From NCBI GenBank assembly GCA_902786015.1, contig CADAAU010000011.1:62001-126000 (forward strand): a stretch of DNA of 64,000 bases, given 5' to 3'. The notes under the pieces were generated by a model. That model ran no database searches, was not told where the DNA came from, and saw nothing but the letters and a program-made list of their open reading frames with translations. Made by a program: the position numbers and the translations under genes. Each line of letters opens with the position of its first letter. The stretch's first letter is position 1. This document shows positions 25,460 to 34,647 of this stretch, one piece after another. The stretch comes from an uncultured Coriobacteriaceae bacterium. Its GTDB lineage: Bacteria; Actinomycetota; Coriobacteriia; Coriobacteriales; Atopobiaceae.

Positions 25460-26773
25460 ATGAAAGAAAGAATCGCAGACGCTATCGAAAAGCGCACGCT
25501 AATCTGTGGCACCGTAGGGCTAGGTTACGTTGGGCTACCCCTTGCTGTTGAGAAGGCAAAAGCCGGGTTCAAAACCATAGGTTTCGACGTGGCGCAAGAC
25601 AAAGTTGATCTGGTCAACGCTGGGCATAACTACATCGGCGATGTCGTGCAAGAAGACCTCGAGAAGCTCGTGAAAGACGGGATGCTAGAGGCGACGACCG
25701 ACTTCTCCCGTATTGCAGAATGCGTTTTCGTAGCGATTTGCGTTCCAACCCCGCTTGACGCGCATCAGCAGCCCGACACGTCTTACATGGAAGCTTCCGC
25801 GCGCGAGATCGCACCTTACCTGAAGAAGGGCTGCATGGTCGTGCTGGAATCGACAACGTACCCTGGGACGACTGAGGAACTCGTCAAGCCGATCCTCGAG
25901 GAAGGCTCCGGCCTTGCTTGCGGCGAAGACTTCTACCTGGGCTTCTCCCCGGAGCGCGTGGACCCAGGTAATCTCATCTACAAAACAAAGAACACCCCGA
26001 AGGTCGTAGGCGCTATCGGCGAGGATGCTTTGGAGTGCATAGCCGCGGTCTACGAGGCCGTACTCGAGGGCGGCGTAACGCGCGTCTCGTCTCCTGCGGT
26101 GGCCGAAATGGAGAAGATTTTGGAGAACACCTACAGGAACATCAACATCGGCCTGGTGAACGAAATGGCGATACTGTGCGATCGCATGGGCATCGACGTC
26201 TGGGAGGTCATCGACGCCGCCAAGACAAAGCCCTACGGATTCACGGCGTTCTACCCCGGCCCCGGCCTTGGCGGGCACTGCATCCCGCTCGATCCGTACT
26301 ACCTCACCTGGAAGGCACGCGAGTACGGCTTCCACACCTCGATGATCGAAGCCTCGATGACCGTGAACGACGGCATGCCCGAATGGTGCGCGAGCCGTGC
26401 AGCAAGGATACTCAACGACGCCGGGAAAGCTGCGAATGGAGCAAAGGTCCTCGTACTCGGCGTCGCCTACAAGCAGGATATCGACGACTACCGCGAAAGC
26501 CCCGCTCTTCGTCTCATCGAGCGGCTTGAGCTTCGCGGATGCGAGGTGAGCTACTTTGACCCGTGGGTACCCGAGTACTGGTACAAGGGCGAGACGTATT
26601 CGTCGATTCCAGAGCTTACCGCAGAGGCTATCGAGGAAGCCGATCTGGTTGTCGTGGCGTGTGCGCACAGCAACGTGGACTACGACTTCGTGCAGCAGCA
26701 TGCCAAAGCGATATTCGATACCAAGAACGCGATGAAAGCCGTGGAGGCCCGCGACAACATCGAGGTGCTTTAG
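25460..26773 (+). CDS. wbpA: UDP-N-acetyl-D-glucosamine 6-dehydrogenase (WbpA-like)
   Basis: 437 aa from ATG 25460 (AGGAAAGG upstream; stop of the previous gene 25455-25457). NAD-binding Rossmann motif GTVGLGYVGLPLAVE, PTPLD, ESTTYPGTTEE, and the catalytic Cys in GPGLGGHCIPLDPYYL. Oxidises UDP-GlcNAc to UDP-GlcNAcA using NAD. First step of the UDP-ManNAc(3NAc)A pathway, all other steps of which follow here. Could equally be annotated WbpO/WecC on sequence alone; the neighbours favour WbpA. Confidence 0.85.
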   Translation: MKERIADAIEKRTLICGTVGLGYVGLPLAVEKAKAGFKTIGFDVAQDKVDLVNAGHNYIGDVVQEDLEKLVKDGMLEATTDFSRIAECVFVAICVPTPLDAHQQPDTSYMEASAREIAPYLKKGCMVVLESTTYPGTTEELVKPILEEGSGLACGEDFYLGFSPERVDPGNLIYKTKNTPKVVGAIGEDALECIAAVYEAVLEGGVTRVSSPAVAEMEKILENTYRNINIGLVNEMAILCDRMGIDVWEVIDAAKTKPYGFTAFYPGPGLGGHCIPLDPYYLTWKAREYGFHTSMIEASMTVNDGMPEWCASRAARILNDAGKAANGAKVLVLGVAYKQDIDDYRESPALRLIERLELRGCEVSYFDPWVPEYWYKGETYSSIPELTAEAIEEADLVVVACAHSNVDYDFVQQHAKAIFDTKNAMKAVEARDNIEVL

Positions 26774-26774
26774 C

Positions 26775-27869
26775 GTGACCACGAATGTGATGACGATCGT
26801 CGGGGCACGACCGCAGTTCATAAAAGCGGCGGTCGTATCGCACGAGTTCACAAGGCGCGGCGGCTTTGCCGAGGAGATAGTGCATACCGGGCAGCACTTC
26901 GACCACAACATGTCCCAAGCGTTCTTCGACGAGCTGGACATCCCCGAACCCGCCGTGAACCTGGGCATCTCGGGCGGCTCGCACGCCGAGATGACCGCCC
27001 GAATGCTCGTGGCGCTGGAGCGCGAGCTCATCGAGCGCGATCCTGACGTGCTGCTGCTCTACGGCGACACGAATTCAACGCTTGCGGGCGCCCTTGCTGC
27101 GGCGAAGCTCCATGTGCCCATTGCTCACGTGGAAGCGGGCGCCAGGACGAGGTCTATGACGAACCCCGAGGAGCTGAACCGGATATGCGCCGACCACGTA
27201 TCGGGGCTGCTCATGGCGTGTACCGAGGCGAGCATGGACAACCTGCAGGCCGAGGGCATCGGCGATAGGGCCGCTTTCGTGGGCGATCCCATGTATGATG
27301 CCTTTCTGCAGTACTCCTCCCTGGCGCGCGAGCCTGAGCTCGTGAGCATACTCGACGGCTCGACTGTCGATATTCCCGACGTATTCCATTACGCGACATG
27401 CCATCGCGAGGAGAACACGGCGGATGACAGCACGCTGGAATCGCTCGTGCGTGCATTGGACGGGCTGGGCAAGCCGGTCGTCTACCCCGTTCACCCGAGG
27501 AATCGGGAGCGCATCTGCGCGCTTGCCGAGCGCATCGGCACGAAGAGCCTCGTTCTCTGCCAGCCCGTCGGCTACCTAGAGAGCGTTTGGCTCGTGAACC
27601 ATGCAGATCAGGTGATAACCGACTCTGGCGGACTGCAGCGCGAGGCGTTCTTCGCTGGCGTGAAATGCACGACGCTCCTCCCCTTCGAGGTGTGGCCCGA
27701 GACCATGGTAGGTAGCAGGAACCTACTTGCCGAACCCAGGCTTGACTCGATTCTGGACGCGATGGGCAGGCCGCAGGAAATAGACGAGACGTACCGACCC
27801 TTCGGAGACGGACATGCCGCGCGGAGGATAGCCGACGAGATTGAGCGATACGTGGGAAGGTGTTCGTAG
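26775..27869 (+). CDS. wbpI: UDP-GlcNAc(3NAc)A 2-epimerase (WbpI-like)
   Basis: 364 aa from GTG 26775, 1 nt after the wbpA stop. Non-hydrolysing 2-epimerase fold: MTIVGARPQFIKAAVVS, GDTNSTLAGALAA, HVEAGARTRSMTNPEELNR, and C-terminal HPRNRERI and ITDSGGLQREAFF. WbpI converts UDP-GlcNAc(3NAc)A to UDP-ManNAc(3NAc)A. It resembles WecB, but the pathway context (wbpA, B, D, E all here) makes WbpI the better call. Confidence 0.85.
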   Translation: MTTNVMTIVGARPQFIKAAVVSHEFTRRGGFAEEIVHTGQHFDHNMSQAFFDELDIPEPAVNLGISGGSHAEMTARMLVALERELIERDPDVLLLYGDTNSTLAGALAAAKLHVPIAHVEAGARTRSMTNPEELNRICADHVSGLLMACTEASMDNLQAEGIGDRAAFVGDPMYDAFLQYSSLAREPELVSILDGSTVDIPDVFHYATCHREENTADDSTLESLVRALDGLGKPVVYPVHPRNRERICALAERIGTKSLVLCQPVGYLESVWLVNHADQVITDSGGLQREAFFAGVKCTTLLPFEVWPETMVGSRNLLAEPRLDSILDAMGRPQEIDETYRPFGDGHAARRIADEIERYVGRCS

Positions 27870-28946
27870 ATGAAATATGCGCTTATAGGATGCGGCCGCA
27901 TTGCCGTGAACCACGTGAAGGCAGTGGCGAACAACGGCCTTGAGTTCGTCGCGATGTGCGACATCGACGATTCGAAGTTCGAAATCATGCTTGAAAAGGC
28001 GGGCTGCGGGGAGTTCCCCGAAGCCGAACGCTACGCCGACTACAGGCTGATGCTGGAAGAACATCCCGAGATCGAGCTCGTGGCCATTGCCACCGAGAGC
28101 GGCGAGCACGCGAGAATTGCGCTCGACTGCATCGATGCCGGCAAGCACCTCATCATCGAGAAGCCGATTGCCATGTCGATGGCAGATGCCGACGAGATCG
28201 TTCGGCGGGCTTCCGAGGCGGGCGTCAAGGTGTCGGCGTGCCATCAGAACCGCTTCAACGTGGTGGTGCAGGAGCTGCGGCGCGCCGTCGAGGCGGGGCG
28301 TTTCGGAAAGCTCTCCCACGGCTCCATCCACGTACGCTGGAACAGGGGCCGGCAGTACTACGACCAGGCACCCTGGCGCGGGACGTGGGCGCAGGACGGC
28401 GGTACGCTCATGAACCAGTGCATCCACGGCATCGACCTTCTGCGCTGGATGATGGGCGACGAGCCACTGGAAGTGTTCGGACAGATCCGCCGGCAGTTCC
28501 ACGACTACCTGGAGGCCGAGGACGTGGGCGTGGCCGTGGTGAAGTTCGCCAACGGGGTCGTGGCCACCATCGAGGGGACGAGCAACGTATACCCCAAGAA
28601 CCTGGAAGAGACCCTCTACGTGTTCGGCGAGAACGGTACGGTAAAGATCGGAGGCACGTCGACGAACAACATCGACGTATGGGACTTCGCGGACGAGGCC
28701 GAGGCCGACGCTGCGAACAAGGGCCTGGAGGAGGCCACGAGCAACGTCTACGGCAACGGTCACACCTCGCTTTACGCCGACGTAATCGACGCGATAGCGA
28801 GCAATCGCGCGCCCTATGTGGATGCCGTTGCAGGGCGCAACGCGGTCGAGATGGTACTCGCCATCTACAAGTCGCAGAAGACCGGGCTGCCCGTGCAGCT
28901 GCCGCTTAATGACTTCGCGAGCACCGACATGGAAGGCGAGTTCTAG
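27870..28946 (+). CDS. wbpB: UDP-GlcNAcA 3-dehydrogenase (WbpB-like, Gfo/Idh/MocA)
   Basis: 358 aa, starting directly after wbpI. N-terminal dinucleotide fold MKYALIGCGRIAVNHVKAV, then HLIIEKPIAMS with the conserved EKP Lys, and QDGGTLMNQCIHGIDLLRWMMG with the His-x-x-x-Asp of the active site. WbpB oxidises the 3-hydroxyl of UDP-GlcNAcA and works with the aminotransferase WbpE. Order I-B-D-E is as expected of a dedicated operon. Confidence 0.85.
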   Translation: MKYALIGCGRIAVNHVKAVANNGLEFVAMCDIDDSKFEIMLEKAGCGEFPEAERYADYRLMLEEHPEIELVAIATESGEHARIALDCIDAGKHLIIEKPIAMSMADADEIVRRASEAGVKVSACHQNRFNVVVQELRRAVEAGRFGKLSHGSIHVRWNRGRQYYDQAPWRGTWAQDGGTLMNQCIHGIDLLRWMMGDEPLEVFGQIRRQFHDYLEAEDVGVAVVKFANGVVATIEGTSNVYPKNLEETLYVFGENGTVKIGGTSTNNIDVWDFADEAEADAANKGLEEATSNVYGNGHTSLYADVIDAIASNRAPYVDAVAGRNAVEMVLAIYKSQKTGLPVQLPLNDFASTDMEGEF

Positions 28947-28947
28947 T

Positions 28948-29517
28948 ATGGGTGCCTTCATCCACGAGACCGCCGTCGTCGACGACGGAGCGGTGATAGG
29001 CGACGGCACCAAGGTGTGGCACTTCAGCCACGTTCAGTGTGGTGCGGCAATCGGCAGGAACTGCAGCCTGGGGCAGAATGTGAACGTGGCGAACAACGTT
29101 CGCATCGGCGACGGCTGCAAGATCCAGAACAACGTGAGCGTCTACGAGGGTGTTGAGCTGCAGGACTACGTTTTCTGCGGGCCTTCATGCGTGTTCACGA
29201 ACGATTTGACGCCCCGTGCGAAATACCCCAAGGGAAGCGCGAACTACAAGCACACGCTGGTGCGCAAGGGCGCTTCCATCGGGGCGAACGCGACCATCGT
29301 ATGCGGAAACGAGATCGGCGAGTGGGCCATGATCGGCTCGGGTGCCGTGGTGACGTGCGACGTTCCCGCCCACGCGCTGATGCTCGGCATTCCGGCGCGG
29401 AAGAAGGGATGGGTGTGCGAATGCGGATCCGTGTTGCCGGAGTCCCTGAAATGCGGAAGTTGCGGCAGGGAATACCAGATGGAAGGCGGACGATTGTCCG
29501 GGAAAGAGGGGTGCTAG
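28948..29517 (+). CDS. wbpD: UDP-GlcNAc3NA N-acetyltransferase (WbpD-like)
   Basis: 189 aa from ATG 28948, 1 nt after the wbpB stop. Left-handed beta-helix made of hexapeptide repeats (AVVDDGAVIGDGTKVW, NCSLGQNVNVANNVRIGDGCKIQ), with FTNDLTPRAKYP typical of WbpD. A C-terminal extension carries CECGSVLPESLKCGSCGREY, a four-Cys zinc-ribbon-like tail found in several WbpD homologues. It acetylates the 3-amino group using acetyl-CoA. Confidence 0.85.
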   Translation: MGAFIHETAVVDDGAVIGDGTKVWHFSHVQCGAAIGRNCSLGQNVNVANNVRIGDGCKIQNNVSVYEGVELQDYVFCGPSCVFTNDLTPRAKYPKGSANYKHTLVRKGASIGANATIVCGNEIGEWAMIGSGAVVTCDVPAHALMLGIPARKKGWVCECGSVLPESLKCGSCGREYQMEGGRLSGKEGC

Positions 29518-29518
29518 C

Positions 29519-30649
29519 ATGCAATTCAGGGATCTCGACGCTCAGTACGAGGCGTTGAAGCCGCAAATGGACAACGCGGTTTTGGGCGTGCTGGCATCCG
29601 GCAGGTTCATCGGCGGCGACCCGGTGAGTCAGCTGGAAGGCAAGCTGGCCGCCTACGTGGGCGTAAAGCATTGCATCACCTGCGCAAACGGTACCGACGC
29701 CCTGCAGCTTGCGCTGATGGCATGGGGCGTTGGGCCTGGGGATGCCGTTTTCGTGCCCGACTTCACGTTTTTCAGCAGCGGAGAGGTTGTGTCGACCGTG
29801 GGCGCAACGCCCGTGTTCGTTGACGTGGACGAGCGCAGCTTCAACATCGACCCCGTGAAGCTTGAGGCTGCCGTGCGGGCGGTAGACGCAGAAGGTGCCC
29901 TCGTGCCCAAGGTTGTCGTAGCGGTGGATCTGTTCGGCTTGCCTGCCGATTACTCCGCTATACGGGATATCTGCGAGAACCATACGATGCTGCTGCTGGA
30001 AGACGGCGCGCAGGGCTTCGGGGGGCAGATAGGTGATCGCACTGCATGCTCGTTCGGCGACATATCCACCACGAGCTTCTTTCCCGCAAAGCCGCTGGGC
30101 TGCTACGGCGATGGCGGCGCGGTGTTCACCGATGACGATGAATGGGCTGCCCTCGTGCGCAGCTACGCGGTGCACGGCAAGGGATCGATGAAGTACGACA
30201 ACGTGCGCGTGGGCATGAACAGCCGCTTGGACACCGTGCAGGCTGCGATTTTGGATGTGAAACTGGACGCCTTCGCTTCGCACGAGGTGGACGACGTGAA
30301 TCGAGTGGCCGATTGGTACGACGAGGCTCTCGGTGACAGTGCACTGACGCTGCCCATGCGCTACGATGGGATGCTGAGCTCGTGGGCACAGTACACCGTG
30401 CAGCTGCCAGAAGGCGCGGACCGCGACGCTTTGCAGGCGGCGCTCAAGAACCAGGGCGTGCCCACGATGGTCTACTACCCCAAGCCGATGCACGAGCAGC
30501 TGGCATTCGAAGGGGCTTGCGAGGTGCCGCTGCCCTGCGACGTGACCGAGCGGCTGTGCAAGAGCGTGCTCGCACTGCCCATGGGGCCGTACATGGCGCA
30601 GGAGGACGTAGAGCTGGTGGCCCAGGCGATTGCGTCTACGATCAAGTAA
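29519..30649 (+). CDS. wbpE: UDP-2-acetamido-3-keto-glucuronate aminotransferase (WbpE-like, DegT/DnrJ)
   Basis: 376 aa, 1 nt after wbpD. PLP-dependent DegT fold: MQFRDLDAQYEALKPQM, SGRFIGGDPVSQLE, ANGTDALQLAL, EDGAQGFGG (PLP-binding Asp and Gln) and SFFPAKPLGCYGDGGA with the PLP Lys. WbpE transfers an amino group from glutamate to the 3-keto sugar made by WbpB. It completes the pathway to UDP-ManNAc(3NAc)A together with wbpA, B, D, I. Confidence 0.88.
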   Translation: MQFRDLDAQYEALKPQMDNAVLGVLASGRFIGGDPVSQLEGKLAAYVGVKHCITCANGTDALQLALMAWGVGPGDAVFVPDFTFFSSGEVVSTVGATPVFVDVDERSFNIDPVKLEAAVRAVDAEGALVPKVVVAVDLFGLPADYSAIRDICENHTMLLLEDGAQGFGGQIGDRTACSFGDISTTSFFPAKPLGCYGDGGAVFTDDDEWAALVRSYAVHGKGSMKYDNVRVGMNSRLDTVQAAILDVKLDAFASHEVDDVNRVADWYDEALGDSALTLPMRYDGMLSSWAQYTVQLPEGADRDALQAALKNQGVPTMVYYPKPMHEQLAFEGACEVPLPCDVTERLCKSVLALPMGPYMAQEDVELVAQAIASTIK

Positions 30650-30662
30650 CGGGGTTGCGCCG

Positions 30663-31738
30663 ATGAAAGTATGCCACGTAACAAACAAGCACGAACCTAA
30701 GGATATCCGGATCTTCCATAAGGAATGCGTGTCGCTTGCCGCAGCCGGGCACGATGTCTGGCTCGTGGAAAAGGGTGATTCCGAGGAGTTGCACGGCGTT
30801 CATATCGTGGGATGCGGCGAGGCGCCGAAGAGCCGCCGCAGGAGAATGACGGCTTTCGCTCGCAGCGTATACGAGACCGCAGCGGGGTTGGATTGCGAAG
30901 TCTATCACCTCCACGACCCGGAACTTCTGCCTTATGGTATGAAGCTCAAACGGCGTGGTAAGAAGGTCGTCTTTGACAGCCACGAGGACGTGCCCGCACA
31001 GATTCTTGACAAGTATTGGATACCTAAGCCGCTCAGGAAAGCCGTAGCTGCCACGTACAAGGCTTACGAGACGCATGTCGTGAAACGCATAGACGCGGTC
31101 GTTGCGGCAACTCCGCACATCGGCGAGCAGTTCGAGGGCCGAGCCAGGAAAGTGGTCGTGGTCAACAACTACCCGAAGCTCGACGACATCACGTTCCACG
31201 ATACGCCATTCGAGGAGCGCGACGCCATCGTGTGCTACGCAGGCGGCATCAACGAGTTGCGGGGCGAGAAGGTGATGGTCGAGGCGATGAGGGACGTGCA
31301 GGGAACGCTCGTCATCGCGGGAGATCACGAGGTCATGGAGATCGGGGGGGGGTCAGATATCTAGGCATGCTTGACCGAGAGGGGATCAACAACCTATACG
31401 GAAGCGCCGTGGTGGGGCTTTGCATGCTTAAGCCCATCGGGAACTACATCTACTCGAAACCGATAAAGGTTTACGAGTACATGGCGGCCGGCATCCCGTA
31501 TATCTGCTCGAACTTTCCCGAATGGGAGAATGTCGCCGAGCGGAGCGGGGCGGGGATCTGCATCGATCCTGATGACCCAAAGGCGCTGGCAGAGGCGATT
31601 AACGGATTCTTGAGCGATAGGCAGAAGGCGCAGGCGATGGGGGCTTCGGGATACGAGTTCGTGCGAAACGAGTGCTCCTGGTCAAACGAGACGGTCGCGC
31701 TCATCAGCCTCTATGGCCAAATCGAAGGATTGAGATGA
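30663..31738 (+). pseudogene. GT4 glycosyltransferase, frameshifted at a nine-G run (possibly phase-variable)
   Basis: ATG 30663. The first frame encodes the N-terminal GT-B domain (KVCHVTNKHEPKDIRIFHKE, DVYHLHDPELLPYGMKL-type region, VFDSHEDVP, VAATPHIGEQF) and ends in a TAG after GGGSDI. The second frame carries the donor domain (YLGMLDREGINNLYGSAVVG, YSKPIKVYEYMAAGIPYICS) to 31738. Switching occurs at nine Gs (31344-31352); ten or seven Gs join the halves as EIGG(G)VRYLGML. Function: an intracellular transferase for the adjacent repeat unit. It may be a contingency locus or a sequencing error. Confidence 0.75.
31344..31352 (+). repeat. Nine-G slippage tract inside the GT4 gene
   Basis: Homopolymer at the exact point where the two halves of the GT4 reading frame separate. 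Gain of one G or loss of two restores the full frame. Confidence 0.85.
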
Positions 31739-32121
31739 TCAAGTACGTAGGAAAGCTAAGCAGGGACAAAGTAAACGAGCTCTACGGGACCGCCAGAGCG
31801 GGCATAGTCATATATCAGCCTGCGGGAAACCATTACGAGTCTCAGCCCATTAAGCTCTTCGAGTTCATGGCGGCGGGATTGCCCGTGGTGGCTTCGGACT
31901 TCCCCCTGTGGCGCGAGCTGGTGGAAGGAAACGAATGCGGGATTTGCGTCGACCCCTCCGATGCTGTCGCTGTGCGGGGCGCTCTGCTGGAACTGCTCGA
32001 GAATCCGGCACGGGGACAGGAGATGGGCGCCAACGGGAGGCAAGCAGTCGAAAGCGGGCTCAACTGGGACAACGAGAGCAAAGTACTGGTGGACTTGTAC
32101 GATTATCTTGAGGCGGTTTAG
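31735..32121 (+). CDS. Stand-alone C-terminal GT4 donor-binding domain
   Basis: 128 aa from ATG 31735, beginning inside the stop of the preceding gene. Contains the donor-binding half only: KVNELYGTARAGIVIYQ, QPIKLFEFMAAGLPVVAS, EGNECGICVDP. It is a paralogue of the C-terminal half just upstream (about 40% identical by eye) and lacks the N-terminal acceptor domain. It could be a degenerate partial duplication, or a detached domain that works in trans with a partner. Confidence 0.55.
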   Translation: MIKYVGKLSRDKVNELYGTARAGIVIYQPAGNHYESQPIKLFEFMAAGLPVVASDFPLWRELVEGNECGICVDPSDAVAVRGALLELLENPARGQEMGANGRQAVESGLNWDNESKVLVDLYDYLEAV

Positions 32122-32125
32122 CGCG

Positions 32126-33292
32126 ATGGAGAAGCATAGTGTTTCTAAGCCGCTCCATGTGTTGGTGCTAGCGCGCGGGGTTCCGGAAAAGAGCAGCATA
32201 TTAAACGGCGTTTTCGAGCTGGATCAATCTAAAGCGCTCGCAATGGCAGGGCACAAGGTAACGCTCTTGGCTATAGACTGGAGGTCCCCTCGCCATAGAA
32301 GGAAACTACGTTTAACCCATAAAACTATTGGCGGAGTGGATGTCATATCCCTTGGTATACCGATTGGCCGTGCTCCGGAAAGAGTATATGAGGCCCTGGA
32401 GAAAACGCTCCTACCAGTCGTAATGCGACGCGTTTTCGATGAAGTCGGCGTACCCGACGTGGTGCATGCGCACTTCGCGCGACAGGGCGAACTGGGGCTT
32501 AAAATCAAGGGGGAAGTCGGCATCCCCCTCGTATACACCGAGCACAGTTCGTCCATCGCCAAAAGCGACTCGAGATACATCGCACTCGCTCGTCCTGTAT
32601 GGGAGGCTTGCGATACTCTAATTGCCGTGAGCGGCGCGCTGGCGGAACAGATCTACGCACTCAGCGGGCAGCGTCCGCGCGTCGTGGCAAACGTCGTCGA
32701 CTCGTTGTTTCTTGAAGGTGATCTGGCACATGGAAAAGGAAAAATGCACTTCGTTTCCTCTGGCAATCTTATTGCCAGAAAAGGATTCGACGTGCTCATC
32801 GAATCCTTTTCCGGCATGCCCGATAACGCAATTCTTGACATCTTCGGCGAGGGACCTGAAAGGACGAGGCTCGAGAAGCTCATTGGTGAGTACGGTCTCG
32901 ATGAGCGAGTCCGTTTGAACGGTCAAATTCCAAGAGATACGATGGCTGTTGCCTACCGGGACGCAGACTGTTTCGTCCTCGCGTCTCGCTCGGAGACTTT
33001 CGGGGTCGTCTATGCCGAAGCCCTTAGCTGTGGGCTCCCCGTAGTGGGCACATTATGCGGGGGACCGGAGGATTTTGTTACTAACGATGTGGGAAAGCTT
33101 GTCGCAATCGATGATGTGAACGCATTGCGACGAGCAATGACGAGCGTAGTCGAGGAAAGGCACAGCGCGGAAGACATACGCGAATATGCAAGAGAACTCT
33201 TTTCCCAGAAGAGGATAGCCGGACGTTTAACCGATATTTACAGAAACGTCCTGGTTGGACCTGCCAATTCAGAGGCGGGGATGCGGATATGA
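32126..33292 (+). CDS. GT4 family glycosyltransferase
   Basis: 388 aa from ATG 32126, 4 nt after the previous stop. N-terminal acceptor domain (VLVLARGVPEKSSILNGVFELDQ, VVHAHFARQG), donor domain (VSSGNLIARKGFDVLIESF, ILDIFGEGPERTRLEKLI, FVLASRSETFGVVYAEALSCGLPVVGT with the E7E motif). Likely transfers a hexose or amino sugar to the growing repeat unit; acceptor and donor are unknown. It overlaps the next gene by 4 nt. Confidence 0.85.
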   Translation: MEKHSVSKPLHVLVLARGVPEKSSILNGVFELDQSKALAMAGHKVTLLAIDWRSPRHRRKLRLTHKTIGGVDVISLGIPIGRAPERVYEALEKTLLPVVMRRVFDEVGVPDVVHAHFARQGELGLKIKGEVGIPLVYTEHSSSIAKSDSRYIALARPVWEACDTLIAVSGALAEQIYALSGQRPRVVANVVDSLFLEGDLAHGKGKMHFVSSGNLIARKGFDVLIESFSGMPDNAILDIFGEGPERTRLEKLIGEYGLDERVRLNGQIPRDTMAVAYRDADCFVLASRSETFGVVYAEALSCGLPVVGTLCGGPEDFVTNDVGKLVAIDDVNALRRAMTSVVEERHSAEDIREYARELFSQKRIAGRLTDIYRNVLVGPANSEAGMRI

Positions 33293-34647
33293 GGGAGTTG
33301 GCCTATAGGCGGCCCGTACGCAAAACCCCACACAGAGCAAGGGCTGAACGTAATGCGCTTAATACGGAGAGAAAATCGGAAAGCGGTGCAAAGGTACTGC
33401 GTTGGCTCGTTTACCCTCTGGTTTTCCTCTCGCCATTCGGCGAAACGGTGCTCAGCATCCCTTTCGCCGGCTTCCAGCTGTCCCTTTTCAGGGTGCTCGC
33501 TGCGCTTACTTTCTTTGCCTTCATCACGAGGTGGAGTAATGCAACGATTATACCTAGAAGTAGGAGCGGATACTCGATAGTATTCTACATGGCATGGTTG
33601 GCGTATGCCCTAACCACAGGATTGTGGGCATTAGATTACCTTCGATGGTTCAAGTACATCTTCTTCATCGCCACCGGCCTGATGGTTGCACTATCGATGA
33701 ATGCGTACCTGACGAAGCGCGAATTCGTCGAGAAGGCTCTGCTCGCATTATTTGCGGGTTTTGTAGTGCAGTCGATTGTCGGCTGGTACGAGGTGTCAAC
33801 GCAAACGCTTGTGATAGGGGCGCAAGAGCGAATTGAACTTTACGAGAGTAGGCGTGTCTTCTATCCCTGTGCGTTCAGCGGCCATCCCAATTCACTTGCA
33901 ATGATGATGATGTTCGCTTCAGGAATATCGTTGTACTTCGTACGTAAGACACGAAGCATGGCAGTTAAGGCAGCGCTCACCGTGATCGCGATTGAATGCG
34001 CAGCGCTCATCCTTCAAACCACGAGCAGAGGTGCTTTCATCGGACTTGCAATCTTCTTGGCCTGTTACCTCCTTTTATCCGGGCATAAGTATCTAACGGC
34101 TTTCGTCGCGGTAATTGCGCTCGTTGTTCTTGGTCCGTATTTCCTGGAATTTGCAAACACGTACTTGGCATTTCACTTCGATTGGAACGCCGGGGGGAGC
34201 GATGTCATCCGTTGGAACCTCATCAGAAACGGGCTCGTTCTTCTGTCTAACACCTTCGGATTCGGGGTTGGTGCAGGCCAAATAGAGTCGAACATGATTG
34301 CATTTGCCACGTATCCCACTTTCGGCATCATCAACATGCACAATTGGTGGATGGAAATACTGGTCGGATTCGGTATCCTTATTTTCATTGGTTATCTCGT
34401 GTTTTACGGGAGGCTCTTGAACGATTTCATCAAGACTTTTAAGACGTCAACACACGCCGAGGAACGCGAGCTTGCCAAGTTCGGCATCGCTATCATGGCC
34501 GGCTTTGTCATAGCGAGCATAAGCGCCAGCTCGAACATGGTCTGCGATTGGCTTTGGGTCTTCTGGGGTATCCTCATAGGCTGGCAAGGCAATTGCAGCA
34601 TATTGACGTCCGTAGCGAAGCCGCATGCACAAGGAAGGGACGAGTGA
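33289..34647 (+). CDS. O-antigen ligase/polymerase-type membrane protein (probable Wzy)
   Basis: 452 aa with about 10-12 transmembrane helices and a Wzy_C-like segment: SGHPNSLAMMMMF, TTSRGAFIGLAIFLACYLLL, and the periplasmic loop GLVLLSNTFGFGVGAGQIES ... MHNWWMEILVGFGI. In a Wzx/Wzy-type locus it would polymerise repeat units on the outer face of the membrane. O-antigen ligase homologues share the same fold, so ligase is the alternative; in a Gram-positive locus Wzy is more likely. Overlaps wzx by 1-3 nt. Confidence 0.75.
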   Translation: MRELAYRRPVRKTPHRARAERNALNTERKSESGAKVLRWLVYPLVFLSPFGETVLSIPFAGFQLSLFRVLAALTFFAFITRWSNATIIPRSRSGYSIVFYMAWLAYALTTGLWALDYLRWFKYIFFIATGLMVALSMNAYLTKREFVEKALLALFAGFVVQSIVGWYEVSTQTLVIGAQERIELYESRRVFYPCAFSGHPNSLAMMMMFASGISLYFVRKTRSMAVKAALTVIAIECAALILQTTSRGAFIGLAIFLACYLLLSGHKYLTAFVAVIALVVLGPYFLEFANTYLAFHFDWNAGGSDVIRWNLIRNGLVLLSNTFGFGVGAGQIESNMIAFATYPTFGIINMHNWWMEILVGFGILIFIGYLVFYGRLLNDFIKTFKTSTHAEERELAKFGIAIMAGFVIASISASSNMVCDWLWVFWGILIGWQGNCSILTSVAKPHAQGRDE

